From Cognatiyoonia koreensis (GTDB taxonomy: Bacteria > Pseudomonadota > Alphaproteobacteria > Rhodobacterales > Rhodobacteraceae): a stretch of DNA of 64,000 bases. How positions within the stretch are numbered: the first letter of the stretch is position 1; each line of letters begins with the position of its first letter. The notes beneath the pieces are model-generated. The model was not told where the DNA came from, did not search any database, and saw nothing but the letters and a program-made list of their open reading frames with translations. The stretch covers positions 868,001-932,000 of the forward strand of contig NZ_FOIZ01000002.1 in NCBI RefSeq assembly GCF_900109295.1. Direction: 5' to 3'. Shown in pieces: positions 50,863 through 59,473 of this stretch. Made by a program: the position numbers and the translations under genes.

Positions 50863-51821
50863 ACCGCGAGACCGAGCTTCAGATACGTCGCCATGTGGTT
50901 GGTGACGAGCCCAGCAAGACGTTCTCGGATGCAATCATGCTCTACAACGCTGCACCAAAGACCGCGAAGCAGTTGATCCCCATTGTCGAAGAGATTGGCG
51001 ACATGCCCCTAGGTGCGATCTCTGGTGCCCTTCTGAAAGGCCTTGGCCCGAAACTCAAACCGAAAGCTTCGACTGACACTTGGTGGCGCGAGATCGTGAC
51101 GCCAGCGAGTGCGGTCATCAACAATGCGCATGAGCTGGAAGGCACGCCGCTGATCCGGGTGAAGCCGTATGACAAATTCGAGCGCATTGCCCAGGACAAG
51201 CGACGCGGGAAGATCAGCCGCGTGGAACGCAAGCCTGCCGACAAGGAGTGGATCGAGGCCTTCTGCCGCGCCGCTGATCCTTACAACGCCGCATTGGTCC
51301 GCTTCATGTTTGAGACGGCGGCGCGAATCGATCAGGCTGTCTCGATTGAGCCTGACGATCTGCGACCCGCCGAGAACAAGGTCAGGGTGAAGGCGCAGAA
51401 GGGCCACCCGGAAAGCTGGATCACCGTTTCGCCACAGATGATGGACGAGCTTCTGGCGCTACCGCCGAAGCGTCCCAAGAACCGCAAGACCGGTAGGTTC
51501 ATGAAACCGCGTGTCTTCGGCTATGGAAGTTCGACAGGCTACAACACGCGTTGGAAGACGATCTGCAAGAGCGCGGGCATCCCGTACCTGTCAGCACACC
51601 CGGCGGGGCGGCATGGGTTCTTCACTGAATTGGTCGTTCGCCAGGGCGTCGATCCTGTCACTGCAGCCAAAGCTGGCCGCTGGTCTGACCCCAATTTGCC
51701 AATGCGCATCTACGCCCACGCAGAGACGGATGAGGCCGATGTCAGGGCCCGTTTTCGTACAAACCACGTACAGGCGGACACTGTACAAATACCCAAGAGC
51801 AAGAAATCACAGAAGGAATAG
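50727..51821 (+). CDS. int: Tyrosine-type site-specific integrase
   Basis: A 364-aa recombinase. The catalytic residues can be placed: Arg in MFETAARIDQAVSI, His and Arg in SAHPAGRHGFFTEL, Trp/His in AGRWSDPNLP and the nucleophile Tyr in MRIYAHAETD. The N-terminal 60 residues (MPLQIYKRGRFYWAKGWVEY) are an AP2-like arm-binding domain. The gene ends 15 bases from attR in tRNA-Arg(CCT) and carries GTACAAA arm-like repeats in its 3' end. A GGAGG precedes the ATG, inside the excisionase gene. Confidence 0.93.
   Translation: MPLQIYKRGRFYWAKGWVEYNGRPIAGPYRRSTKASSEAGARDWINRETELQIRRHVVGDEPSKTFSDAIMLYNAAPKTAKQLIPIVEEIGDMPLGAISGALLKGLGPKLKPKASTDTWWREIVTPASAVINNAHELEGTPLIRVKPYDKFERIAQDKRRGKISRVERKPADKEWIEAFCRAADPYNAALVRFMFETAARIDQAVSIEPDDLRPAENKVRVKAQKGHPESWITVSPQMMDELLALPPKRPKNRKTGRFMKPRVFGYGSSTGYNTRWKTICKSAGIPYLSAHPAGRHGFFTELVVRQGVDPVTAAKAGRWSDPNLPMRIYAHAETDEADVRARFRTNHVQADTVQIPKSKKSQKE
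51757..51789 (+). repeat. GTACAAA repeats beside attR (predicted integrase arm sites)
   Basis: GTACAAA at 51757-51763 and 51783-51789, and a near copy GTACAGG at 51768-51774, within the end of the integrase gene. The first two are 11 bases apart, the same spacing as the pair at 39492 and 39503 beside attL. Matching repeats at both ends are what arm-type binding sites of a lambda-like integrase would look like. Confidence 0.5.
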
Positions 51822-51835
51822 CGCTATGAACGGTT

Positions 51836-51882
51836 CCCTCCTAAGGGGCAGGTTGCAGGTTCGAATCCTGCCGGGGTCGCCA
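51836..51882 (+). repeat. Right attachment repeat (attR)
   Basis: Forty-seven bases identical to the 3' end of tRNA-Arg(CCT) at 39342-39388, without the 5' part of the tRNA. This is the restored half-site after integration. Confidence 0.92.
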
Positions 51883-51983
51883 TTTCTTGTTTTTGCTAGG
51901 GGGAAGATTGAATACTGGCTTGCCCTCGGATGTGTGAAGTCGTCCTATCACAAGTGCGAGCAAAACCTCTTTAATCATCTGGT

Positions 51984-52066
51984 TTGACACAACTGACATA
52001 CTAGAATATCATTGCGAGGCAAAGGCGCTTTCAGGTGTAATTCCTGACGGTAGACCTCTGAAAGCG
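51984..52066 (+). promoter_or_regulatory. Strong promoter and leader hairpin of the uronate operon
   Basis: TTGACA (51984-51989), a 17-base spacer and TATCAT (52007-52012) form a near-consensus promoter just outside the island. The leader starts with a 9-bp stem, CGCTTTCAG (52026-52034) and CTGAAAGCG (52058-52066), whose loop holds a smaller hairpin (CAGG/CCTG). It ends 15 bases before the uxaC ATG. It may stabilise the mRNA or sense something. Confidence 0.6.
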
Positions 52067-52081
52067 GCGGGAGGGCGGCAG

Positions 52082-53488
52082 ATGAAAAACCTTGATCCTG
52101 CACGCCTGTTACCCACAGACCCTGAAAGCCAGAAAATTGCTCAGGAACTGTATGATGACATAAGCGCGTTGCCGATTATTAGTCCTCATGGGCACACCGA
52201 TCCTGCATGGTTCAGCCAGGATTTGCCTTTTCCCGACCCGGCGCAACTGTTCGTAACACCAGATCACTATGTCTTCCGAATGCTCTTCTCTCAGGGGATT
52301 TCTCTGGATGCGCTTGGCATTCCGCGTGCGGATGGACGCGCGGTAGAAAGCGACGGGCGCGCCATTTGGCGTTTATTTGCGAGACATTATTATCTGTTTC
52401 GCGCAACGCCATCGCGCTTGTGGATCGATCATGCACTGTCGGATGTGTTCGGTGTCACCGACACTTTATCCACTGATACCGCCGACGCGATCTATGATCA
52501 TGTTGCGGATTGCCTAGCGCAGCCCGAATATTTGCCGCGCGCGCTCTTTGATCGTTTCGGAATAGAGGCATTAGCGACCACAGATTCCGCTCTGTCGTCG
52601 CTTTCCGATCATGCCGCTATAAAGAACGACGCTTGGGATGGTCGGGTCATCCCGACCTATCGGCCTGACTCAGTTATTGATCCGGATGCACAGGATTTTG
52701 CGGCCAATCTTGCGACCTTTGCGGATTTGACGGGCGAGGACACAGAGGACTGGCGGGGTTATCTGAACGCCCATCGAAAGCGTAGGCTTTTCTTCAAACA
52801 GTTGGGTGCCACTGCGACAGACCATGGCCACCCGACACCCGAGACTGCTGACCTTACCCCGAAGGATGCGGCAGATCTTTTCCATAAGGTGCGCTCTGGC
52901 GATGGTAGCGCGCAGGATCACGCGTTGTTCCGCGCGCAAATGCTAACCGAAATGGCTGGGATGAGCGTCGACGACGGATTGGTCATGCAGGTCCATCCTG
53001 GATCAAATCGCAACCATGCAGACGCAATCTTCAGACAATACGGCCCCGACAAAGGTTTCGATATTCCGCGCGCGGTCGATTTCACGCGAGCGCTGCATCC
53101 GCTTCTGAATAGGTACGGGCTGGATCCGAACCTGACACTGATCATCTTCACGCTCGATGAAACAACCTATGCCCGCGAACTCGCTCCAATGGCAGGTGTT
53201 TATCCGGCGTTGCGCATCGGTCCTGCTTGGTGGTTCTTTGACAGCCCCGAAGGAATGCGCCGTTACCGAGAAGCCACCACCGAAACTGCTGGTTTTTATA
53301 ATACTGTCGGATTCAACGACGATACCCGTGCATTCTGTTCGATTCCGGCTCGCCATGATGTCGCCCGCCGCGTCGATTGTGCTTATCTCGCCTGGCTTGT
53401 AGCTTCTGGGCGGCTGAACATGTCGGATGCAGCCGAGGTCGCATACGACCTCACGTACCGGCTGCCAAAGCAGGCCTATAAGCTTTGA
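52082..53488 (+). CDS. uxaC: Uronate isomerase
   Basis: A 468-aa amidohydrolase-fold enzyme. PIISPHGHTDPAWFSQDLPF (residues 30-50) carries the metal-binding HxH, and HPGSNRNHADAIFRQYG and GPAWWFFDSPEGMRRY are UxaC hallmarks. It converts glucuronate to fructuronate and galacturonate to tagaturonate. It is the first gene of the uronate operon, with GGGAGGG before the ATG. UxuB and UxuA downstream complete the path from glucuronate to 2-keto-3-deoxygluconate. Confidence 0.93.
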   Translation: MKNLDPARLLPTDPESQKIAQELYDDISALPIISPHGHTDPAWFSQDLPFPDPAQLFVTPDHYVFRMLFSQGISLDALGIPRADGRAVESDGRAIWRLFARHYYLFRATPSRLWIDHALSDVFGVTDTLSTDTADAIYDHVADCLAQPEYLPRALFDRFGIEALATTDSALSSLSDHAAIKNDAWDGRVIPTYRPDSVIDPDAQDFAANLATFADLTGEDTEDWRGYLNAHRKRRLFFKQLGATATDHGHPTPETADLTPKDAADLFHKVRSGDGSAQDHALFRAQMLTEMAGMSVDDGLVMQVHPGSNRNHADAIFRQYGPDKGFDIPRAVDFTRALHPLLNRYGLDPNLTLIIFTLDETTYARELAPMAGVYPALRIGPAWWFFDSPEGMRRYREATTETAGFYNTVGFNDDTRAFCSIPARHDVARRVDCAYLAWLVASGRLNMSDAAEVAYDLTYRLPKQAYKL

Positions 53489-53520
53489 TCAAAGAGCAAT
53501 TTCTTGGGAAGAAGGATGGT

Positions 53521-53874
53521 ATGACGACGATCAGAACGATGCTCGGTGCCTTGCTCGCTTCTTTTTCCTTGGCCACAGCCGCCGCCGCAGAATTCGGGGT
53601 CACCCTCCGCTCTTCCAGTACAGATCCCAACCGTTATCCGACTGTTGCTGCAGTCAAGCACTTGGGTGACTTTTTGAAACTCCGGTCCGACGGGTGGATT
53701 TGTGTTGGAGTCTTTTACTCCGGTCGATTTCGGTTTTCGATAGACGGCACGGAATTCAAAGTCGGGCCCGCTGACAGCTGCGTCACCTCCTCTAATGCCG
53801 TACACGATCGCACATTTTTTGAGGACGGTGCGCTGATTGACTGTTTTACTCCACGCCGCGACGATTTTCTCTGA
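53521..53874 (+). pseudogene. Chimeric relic: TRAP substrate-binding protein N-terminus joined to cupin C-terminus
   Basis: An in-frame 117-codon gene. Residues 1-60 are the signal peptide and start of a DctP-type TRAP binding protein (ALLASFSLATAAAAEFGVTL, YPTVAAVKHLGDFLK). From about residue 66 (SGRFRFSIDGTEFKVGPADS, then DGALIDCFTPRRDDFL) it reads as the C-terminal part of a small cupin. Both families are common in hexuronate TRAP operons between uxaC- and kdu-type genes. An internal deletion with its join near residues 61-68 would explain the chimera and the missing dctQ/dctM. The cupin metal-binding half is lost, so function is unlikely. Confidence 0.72.
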
Positions 53875-53888
53875 AAGGACGCCTACCC

Positions 53889-54716
53889 ATGACGCTAAAG
53901 ACCGAAACCCGCTATGCCATTGACCCGGAATACGCAAAGGGCATGGATACGACCGAACTGCGTAAGCATTTTCACAAGGACGGGCTGTTCGCGGACGGCG
54001 AAATCAACCTTGTCTATACACATTATGATCGCCTGATCCTCGGGTCGGCAGTTCCTGCTGGCGGCACACTCACGCTCGACCATGTGGCCGAAACCGGCAC
54101 CAAGAGTTTCCTGGAGCGACGCGAGATGGGCATCTTGAACATTGGTGAAACTGGTCAGATCAATGTCGGCGGCGAAACGCATACGCTCGACAATGGAGAG
54201 CTTCTTTACGTCGGAATGGGCGCTGGTGACGTGACCTTCTCTGGTGGCGGACGCTTTTACATCACCTCTTCCCCCGCGCACCGGACCTGCCCGACGAAGC
54301 TGATCAAACTCGCTGACGCACGCCGTGTCGAGATGGGCAGCCGCGAAACTGCGAACGAGCGTGTCATCATCCAATTCCTGCATCCAGAGGTCTGTGAGAC
54401 CTGCCAGCTGTTGATGGGCTATACCCAGTTTCAGGCGGGCAGCCTTTGGAATACGATGCCAGCACATCTGCATGACCGCCGAATGGAAGCCTATCTCTAT
54501 TTCGATGTCCCCAACGACGCGCGTGTCTTCCATTTCATGGGTAAACCAGAAGAAACCCGCCACATCGTCATGGCAAACGAAGAGGCTGTGATCTCTCCTC
54601 CGTGGTCTATCCACTGCGGCGCTGGGACAGCGGCGTATACGTTCTGCTGGACAATGGCGGGAGACAACGTCGACTTCGGTGACATGGACATGGTGGCGAT
54701 GGGGGATTTGCGATGA
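53889..54716 (+). CDS. kduI: 5-dehydro-4-deoxy-D-glucuronate isomerase
   Basis: A 275-aa cupin-fold enzyme of full family length: LVYTHYDRLILGSAVPAG, MPAHLHDRRMEAYLYFDVP with the zinc-binding HxH and Glu, and SPPWSIHCGAGTAAYTFCW with the fourth ligand. It isomerises the unsaturated-uronate product 5-keto-4-deoxyuronate, from pectin or similar polyuronates. Coupled to kduD by ATGA, and preceded by the chimeric relic. Confidence 0.93.
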   Translation: MTLKTETRYAIDPEYAKGMDTTELRKHFHKDGLFADGEINLVYTHYDRLILGSAVPAGGTLTLDHVAETGTKSFLERREMGILNIGETGQINVGGETHTLDNGELLYVGMGAGDVTFSGGGRFYITSSPAHRTCPTKLIKLADARRVEMGSRETANERVIIQFLHPEVCETCQLLMGYTQFQAGSLWNTMPAHLHDRRMEAYLYFDVPNDARVFHFMGKPEETRHIVMANEEAVISPPWSIHCGAGTAAYTFCWTMAGDNVDFGDMDMVAMGDLR

Positions 54717-55438
54717 ACCCTTTCTCGCTCGAGGGCCAGACAGCATTAGTGACAGGAGCGAACACTGGAATCGGTCAGGCGATTGCGGCCGCCATGGGGC
54801 GTGCGGGGGCACATGTGATCTGCGCGGGACGGTCCTCTTGTGCTGAAACAGTTGGGATGATCGATAGCGCAGAAGAAATGACGCTCGACTTTGAAGACCC
54901 GATGGCCGCAAGGGAAGTTTTTTCAGATCGCCACGTCGATATTCTCGTGAACAATGCGGGGATTATCCGTCGCGAGGACAGCGTTGATTTCTCCGAAGCG
55001 GATTGGGATGCGGTGATGGACGTCAACCTAAAGGCCCTGTTCTTTACGACGCAGGCATTCGCCAAGGCCGCCTTGCCACGCGGTGCGGGGAAGGTGGTGA
55101 ACATCGCATCACTCCTTTCGTTCCAGGGCGGCATCCGTGTGCCAAGTTACACTGCGTCCAAGCACGGTGTGGCGGGCCTGACCAAGATCCTCGCCAACGA
55201 ATGGGCGGCGCAGGGTGTAAATGTGAACGCAATCGCGCCGGGCTACATCGAAACCAACAACACCGAAGCCCTCCGCGCCGACAAGAAACGTAACAAATCG
55301 ATCCTGGATCGCATTCCGGCCGGCCGCTGGGGCAAGGCCGATGACATCGCCGAAACGTCGGTGTTTCTGGCATCGCCTGCCGCCAACTACATCCATGGCG
55401 CTGTGCTGAACGTGGACGGTGGCTGGCTTGCCAGATAG
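54713..55438 (+). CDS. kduD: 2-dehydro-3-deoxy-D-gluconate 5-dehydrogenase
   Basis: A 241-aa classical SDR: ALVTGANTGIGQAIAAAMGR, ILVNNAGIIRR, NIASLLSFQGGIRVPSYTAS with the Ser/Tyr and AGLTKILANEWA. It is the partner of KduI and reduces the diketo acid to 2-keto-3-deoxygluconate. Starts inside the kduI stop. The end overlaps the beginning of the next gene by about 20 bases if that gene starts at 55419. Confidence 0.92.
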   Translation: MNPFSLEGQTALVTGANTGIGQAIAAAMGRAGAHVICAGRSSCAETVGMIDSAEEMTLDFEDPMAAREVFSDRHVDILVNNAGIIRREDSVDFSEADWDAVMDVNLKALFFTTQAFAKAALPRGAGKVVNIASLLSFQGGIRVPSYTASKHGVAGLTKILANEWAAQGVNVNAIAPGYIETNNTEALRADKKRNKSILDRIPAGRWGKADDIAETSVFLASPAANYIHGAVLNVDGGWLAR

Positions 55439-56828
55439 ACGGCGGCTCGTGCCTTCTGGTGCGGCCCGTCCAACCACGCGTATCGTGCATTTGGGGCTTG
55501 GCGCATTCTTCCGCGCGCATGTTGCGTCCTACCTTCAGGATTTGGGGGGCTGGGGCGTGATCGCAGTCAGCCTGCGGAGCCCTGATGTGCGCGAAAAGCT
55601 GAAACCGCAGGATTGCGTTTATACCGCCGCAGAACTGGCCGAAGGCACGATCAAAACGCGCCTGATCGAGGTCGTGCGCGACGTCTTGGTTGCTCCGAAA
55701 GATCAGCAAGCAGTCATTGATGCAATGTGTGATCCGACCATTTCCTTGGTGAGCCTGACAGTCACTGAAAAGGGCTATTGCCACGATCCTGCAACCGGTG
55801 AACTGAACTGGGACAATCCCGATATCGTCCACGACCTGACGCATGATTTGCCGCGTTCAGCGCCCGGGTTCATTGTGCACGCCCTACAGTCCCGGCGAGC
55901 AGCGGGCGTGCCACCATTTACCGTCCTCAGCTGCGATAACCTGTCCGACAATGGAGCATTGATCCGGCGTGTGACACTTGCATTCGCGGAGCAGGTCGAT
56001 CCTGCTTTGGCCAACTGGATATCAGAGACCTGCGCGTTCCCCGCTACCATGGTCGACCGCATCGTGCCTGCAACGACCGATGTCGATGTTGCCACAGTTA
56101 CAGGGCTCATCGGATCACACGACGCTGCACCTGTCATGCACGAACCGTTTCGGCAGTGGGTGATCGCTGACTGCTTTCACAATGAAACATTTCCGCCGTT
56201 GGACCAAGTCGGGGTTCAATTCGTTTCAGACGTTGCACCTTTCGAAGACATGAAATTACGCATGCTGAACGGAACGCATTCCGCACTGGCCTATCTTGGA
56301 TACCTCGTTGGACATCGCACCGTGGCAGAAGCAGTGACTGATCCTTTGTTCGCCGACTTCGTGCGACACCTTTGGACGCATGAAATCGGACCGACCGTTG
56401 CCGCTCCTGAAGGAACTGACCTTTCGGCTTATGCCGAGACCCTGATGTCTCGCTTTGCCAATCGGGGTGTTGCGCATTCGCTTGGGCAAATCGCGATGGA
56501 TGGCAGTCAAAAGCTACCGCAACGATTTCTGGCTCCCATCAAAGAAAGGCTTCGTGAAAATCAACGCTGTGACGGGCTGATACTGTGTGTTGCGGCTTGG
56601 ATGGTTTATGTCTCTGGCCAAGCTGGAAAAATCGACGTGCGCGATCCACTTGCAGAACGACTGAGTTTGGCATCAGCCGACCCTGAAAAATCCGTGGACA
56701 ACATTCTGGCACTGCGCGAGATTTTCGAACCGGCACTTGCAGAGAAGCTGAAGGTGCCGCTGAACCAGTATTATGCAGACCTGCAGCAGCATGGCGTGCG
56801 GGATTGCATCAGAAAGGTGCTCTCATGA
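55419..56828 (+). CDS. uxuB: Mannitol dehydrogenase family protein, fructuronate reductase (UxuB-like)
   Basis: A 469-aa long-chain polyol dehydrogenase. RIVHLGLGAFFRAHVASYLQ binds NAD, VSLTVTEKGYCHDP and KLRMLNGTHSALAYLGYLVG (catalytic Lys and His) mark the family. Between kduD and uxuA it should reduce fructuronate to mannonate. The start is unclear: GTG at 55419 overlaps kduD; TTG at 55428 and a GTG further on are possible. It ends with the uxuA start inside its TGA. Confidence 0.88.
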   Translation: MAGLPDRRRLVPSGAARPTTRIVHLGLGAFFRAHVASYLQDLGGWGVIAVSLRSPDVREKLKPQDCVYTAAELAEGTIKTRLIEVVRDVLVAPKDQQAVIDAMCDPTISLVSLTVTEKGYCHDPATGELNWDNPDIVHDLTHDLPRSAPGFIVHALQSRRAAGVPPFTVLSCDNLSDNGALIRRVTLAFAEQVDPALANWISETCAFPATMVDRIVPATTDVDVATVTGLIGSHDAAPVMHEPFRQWVIADCFHNETFPPLDQVGVQFVSDVAPFEDMKLRMLNGTHSALAYLGYLVGHRTVAEAVTDPLFADFVRHLWTHEIGPTVAAPEGTDLSAYAETLMSRFANRGVAHSLGQIAMDGSQKLPQRFLAPIKERLRENQRCDGLILCVAAWMVYVSGQAGKIDVRDPLAERLSLASADPEKSVDNILALREIFEPALAEKLKVPLNQYYADLQQHGVRDCIRKVLS

Positions 56829-57976
56829 AGGAAACATGGCGCTGGTACGGTCAGTTCGACAATGTTTCGCTTGCCGAAGTCCGGCAGACGGGCGCGGCTG
56901 GGATCGTGACATCACTGCACGAAATTCCATACGGTGAAGTCTGGCCGCGTGAACGCATTGCGGCGGTTAAGGCCAAGATCATGGCCGCCGGATTGACATG
57001 GGATGTCGTCGAAAGCCTGCCGCTGCATGAGGCTTTCAAGAAAGGTGACGCGACTCCAGAGCTTTTTGCAAACTACCGTCAGAGTATGACGAATCTGGCC
57101 GCCGAAGGGATCACCACGATTTGCTACAACTTTATGCCATTGCTGGACTGGACACGCACCGACTTGCACGCGCCCGTTCAGGGGGGCGGCACCTGTTTGC
57201 GGTTCGAGGCGTCTCGTATGGCAGCATTCGAAATCCATATGCTGGGACGGGATGCGGCGCGGGATGAATACCACCCCGACGCGGTCGCGGAAGGCGATTC
57301 ATGGTTTCAAGCCTCGGCTGATGACGATCGGGCAGCCCTGTTGGCCGCTATCATGTCGGGACTGCCTGGCGCATTTGACCGTTACGATGTCGTGGAACTG
57401 CGCGCCGCGCTCAAAGATTACGCAGGGATCAACAAAGCGGCGCTACGTGCACATTTCAAATTGTTCCTCGAAGGTGTCGTGCCTGCTGCCGAGGACCTTG
57501 GCATCAAGTTATGCGTCCATCCTGATGATCCACCGCGCGATATCCTTGGCCTGCCGCGGATCGTATCTGACGCGGACGATATTGCGTGGATCATGGACGT
57601 GGTTGATAGCCCTTCAAACGGGTTGACGCTATGTTCCGGATCGCTGGGGGCGAACCCCGAAAACGACGTGCCTGCCATCGCTCGGCAGTTTGGTGAACGC
57701 ATCCATTTTGCTCATCTACGCAATGTCCGCAAATATCCAGATGGATCGTTCGAGGAAGCACCGCACCTGGATGGCGATACGGACATGGTCGCACTTGTCC
57801 GGGTTTTGCTGGACGCTGAAGCAATACGCAGCGTAACGATCCCGTGGCGGCCAGATCATGGGCACGAATTGCTGATGGACAGTGAACGGGCGAACCCGCC
57901 GGGATATCCATTGATCGGGCGTCTGCGTGGCCTTGCCGAACTGCGCGGCGTTGCGCGAGCGCTGGAGCACGGCTGA
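56825..57976 (+). CDS. uxuA: Mannonate dehydratase
   Basis: A 383-aa TIM-barrel enzyme: MKETWRWYGQFDNVSLAEVR at the start, CYNFMPLLDWTRTDLHAPVQ, CVHPDDPPRDILGLPRIVSD and LCSGSLGANPENDVP, all typical of UxuA. It removes water from D-mannonate, giving 2-keto-3-deoxygluconate. Start at 56825 overlaps the uxuB stop by four bases. KDG kinase and aldolase genes are not in the window. Confidence 0.93.
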   Translation: MKETWRWYGQFDNVSLAEVRQTGAAGIVTSLHEIPYGEVWPRERIAAVKAKIMAAGLTWDVVESLPLHEAFKKGDATPELFANYRQSMTNLAAEGITTICYNFMPLLDWTRTDLHAPVQGGGTCLRFEASRMAAFEIHMLGRDAARDEYHPDAVAEGDSWFQASADDDRAALLAAIMSGLPGAFDRYDVVELRAALKDYAGINKAALRAHFKLFLEGVVPAAEDLGIKLCVHPDDPPRDILGLPRIVSDADDIAWIMDVVDSPSNGLTLCSGSLGANPENDVPAIARQFGERIHFAHLRNVRKYPDGSFEEAPHLDGDTDMVALVRVLLDAEAIRSVTIPWRPDHGHELLMDSERANPPGYPLIGRLRGLAELRGVARALEHG

Positions 57977-58067
57977 TCCGGTGAACGCATGGCGCAGATG
58001 CAAGACGTCTTGCATCGCGGACCTTTCTTCTGTGGTCAGATGTTATGGCAGATGGTAAACAATATGC

Positions 58068-58748
58068 ATGTCAGGATTATCCAACCTCATCGATCGCCGC
58101 ACGAGCGCGGATGTCGTTTTTGACGCGCTCTATGATGAAATTGTTTCACTCCGAATGTTACCTGGTGCCAAAATTTCCGAAGCGGAGATCGCAGCAACTT
58201 ATGGGGTTTCGCGTCAACCGGTACGCGATGCGTTCCGTCGGCTTGGCAACATGGGCTTTCTTCTGATCAGACCACAAAAGGCGACGGAAATTCAGAAGTT
58301 CTCTGTTGCGGCAATCACAAGTGCGCGCTTTCTGCGCACAGCGGTCGAAATCGAAGTTGTGAAGCGTGCCGTGGAGCGTTGGACGGACGGGCAGGCGGCG
58401 GCATACCTCGAAAACCTCGCAGAGCAGGATAACGCCGTTCATAACCATGATGCTGACGCGTTTCACGAACTTGATTTCGATTTTCACAGGCAGTTATGCG
58501 GTACAGCCGGTGCCGCGTTTGCTTTTGACGATATCATGGAAAGCAAGGCACAGGTCGACCGGCTCTGTTTGCTGTCGATGATGGATAACGACGCGATGGC
58601 GACACTTGTCAGTGATCACCGTGCCATCTTCAACTGTCTGAAAGCGCGTGACAGTGTGGCTATCGAAGCTGCGGTACGTCTGCACATGACAAGGCTGGAC
58701 GGGACGATTAAGCGGGTTCGTGAATCACATCCCGATTACTTTATCTAA
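58068..58748 (+). CDS. GntR family regulator (FadR/FCD type), likely of uronate genes
   Basis: A 226-aa regulator. The N-terminal winged helix reads DALYDEIVSLRMLPGAKISE, IAATYGVSRQPVRDAFRRLG; the C-terminal FCD domain has FHELDFDFHRQLCGTAG and LVSDHRAIFNCLKARD, with the metal-binding His residues. Regulators of this type (UxuR/ExuR-like) answer to uronates or their products. It follows uxuA by 91 bases in the same direction. Whether the LacI protein at 38.2 kb shares its target cannot be said. Confidence 0.86.
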   Translation: MSGLSNLIDRRTSADVVFDALYDEIVSLRMLPGAKISEAEIAATYGVSRQPVRDAFRRLGNMGFLLIRPQKATEIQKFSVAAITSARFLRTAVEIEVVKRAVERWTDGQAAAYLENLAEQDNAVHNHDADAFHELDFDFHRQLCGTAGAAFAFDDIMESKAQVDRLCLLSMMDNDAMATLVSDHRAIFNCLKARDSVAIEAAVRLHMTRLDGTIKRVRESHPDYFI

Positions 58749-58768
58749 ATCGACCTGACCCGAAAGGG

Positions 58769-59473
58769 TCAGACCATCTTGATGACATCCTTGTCGATCG
58801 CCAGCATGTAACCCTTGCGGGCGATGTTCTTGATCAGCAGTTCGCTCATCATCTGGTTGCCAAGTGTATCGCGCAGACGTTTGATGCGCGTGGCACCTGC
58901 GGCCTCGTCACAATCGGCAGCATCGCGGCCTGAAATAACGCCTTCGATCTCGGCACCGGTCATGACGTCGTCATCCATTCGCGCTTCGGCCAGCACTGAC
59001 AGGGTTTCTATTGCGGCCTCTGTCAGTTTGAATTCAAAATTGTTAAGGTAAACTGCCTTTTGGTCGCGACTGATTAGCAGCGAATTGACTTCGATCCCCT
59101 TGCGTTCAATCTGGCCCATGCGACGGGTCAAGGCAATCAACATGACTAAAAACGCGATCGCGGCAACAAGCATTGCTGTGGCGAAGACAAGCAACACGAA
59201 TATGACGAAACGATAAGACGACAGTGTATCGGAAAACGCCGTGCCTGATCCGGCAAGGATTTCCAACAACTTGATTTCAGCATTGCTCGTCAGATTGTCG
59301 TTCTCAACGAACAGCTGCTCGACGCGCATATTGAATGCGTTTGCGTCTGGCAGATTGATAAACAGCAAGACGGCAGCAATCAGCAGGATCAGCACGATGG
59401 CGGCAATGCCCGCAACGACGATCCGGTTACCAATTTCGCGCGCTTCAGTAGCGGAGGTAGTATTCACCCGCAC
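58769..59473 (-). CDS. Membrane-anchored winged-helix protein
   Basis: A 234-aa protein with two membrane spans (residues 18-40, IVVAGIAAIVLILLIAAVLL; 88-115, FVIFVLLVFATAMLVAAIAF). Between them lies a short periplasmic loop, and behind them a cytoplasmic winged-helix domain of OmpR type (residues 135-232: LNNFEFKLTEAAIETLSVLA, TRIKRLRDTLGNQMM). In ToxR/CadC proteins the DNA-binding domain is at the N-terminus, so this order is reversed. It overlaps the gene upstream, for a small secreted protein, by 29 bases. Target genes are unknown. Confidence 0.75.
   Translation of the reverse strand: MRVNTTSATEAREIGNRIVVAGIAAIVLILLIAAVLLFINLPDANAFNMRVEQLFVENDNLTSNAEIKLLEILAGSGTAFSDTLSSYRFVIFVLLVFATAMLVAAIAFLVMLIALTRRMGQIERKGIEVNSLLISRDQKAVYLNNFEFKLTEAAIETLSVLAEARMDDDVMTGAEIEGVISGRDAADCDEAAGATRIKRLRDTLGNQMMSELLIKNIARKGYMLAIDKDVIKMV

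Larger units (their letters stand above)
39342..51882 (+). mobile_element. Integrative and mobilizable genomic island in tRNA-Arg(CCT), 12.5 kb
   Basis: A 47-bp exact direct repeat from the 3' end of the tRNA gene lies at 39342-39388 and 51836-51882; the distance between copies is 12,494 bp. A tyrosine integrase gene ends 15 bases before the right copy, with an excisionase gene ahead of it. The left part codes for mobilization functions: HTH protein, MobC-like protein, relaxase and nested small genes, with no type IV secretion or coupling genes. It is therefore probably mobilizable in trans rather than self-transmissible. The cargo (42.4-48.6 kb) looks clearly richer in A+T than the relaxase segment, so the island is a mosaic. 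Confidence 0.9.

Noticed and set aside
39342..51882. Self-transmissible ICE or prophage
   Set aside because: No type IV secretion, coupling protein or phage structural genes are present; only mobilization genes were seen.
52026..52066. FMN-type riboswitch before uxaC
   Set aside because: GTGTAATTCC and GACGGTAG look like short pieces of the element, but the conserved multi-stem core and its length are missing, and uronate genes are not a usual FMN target.
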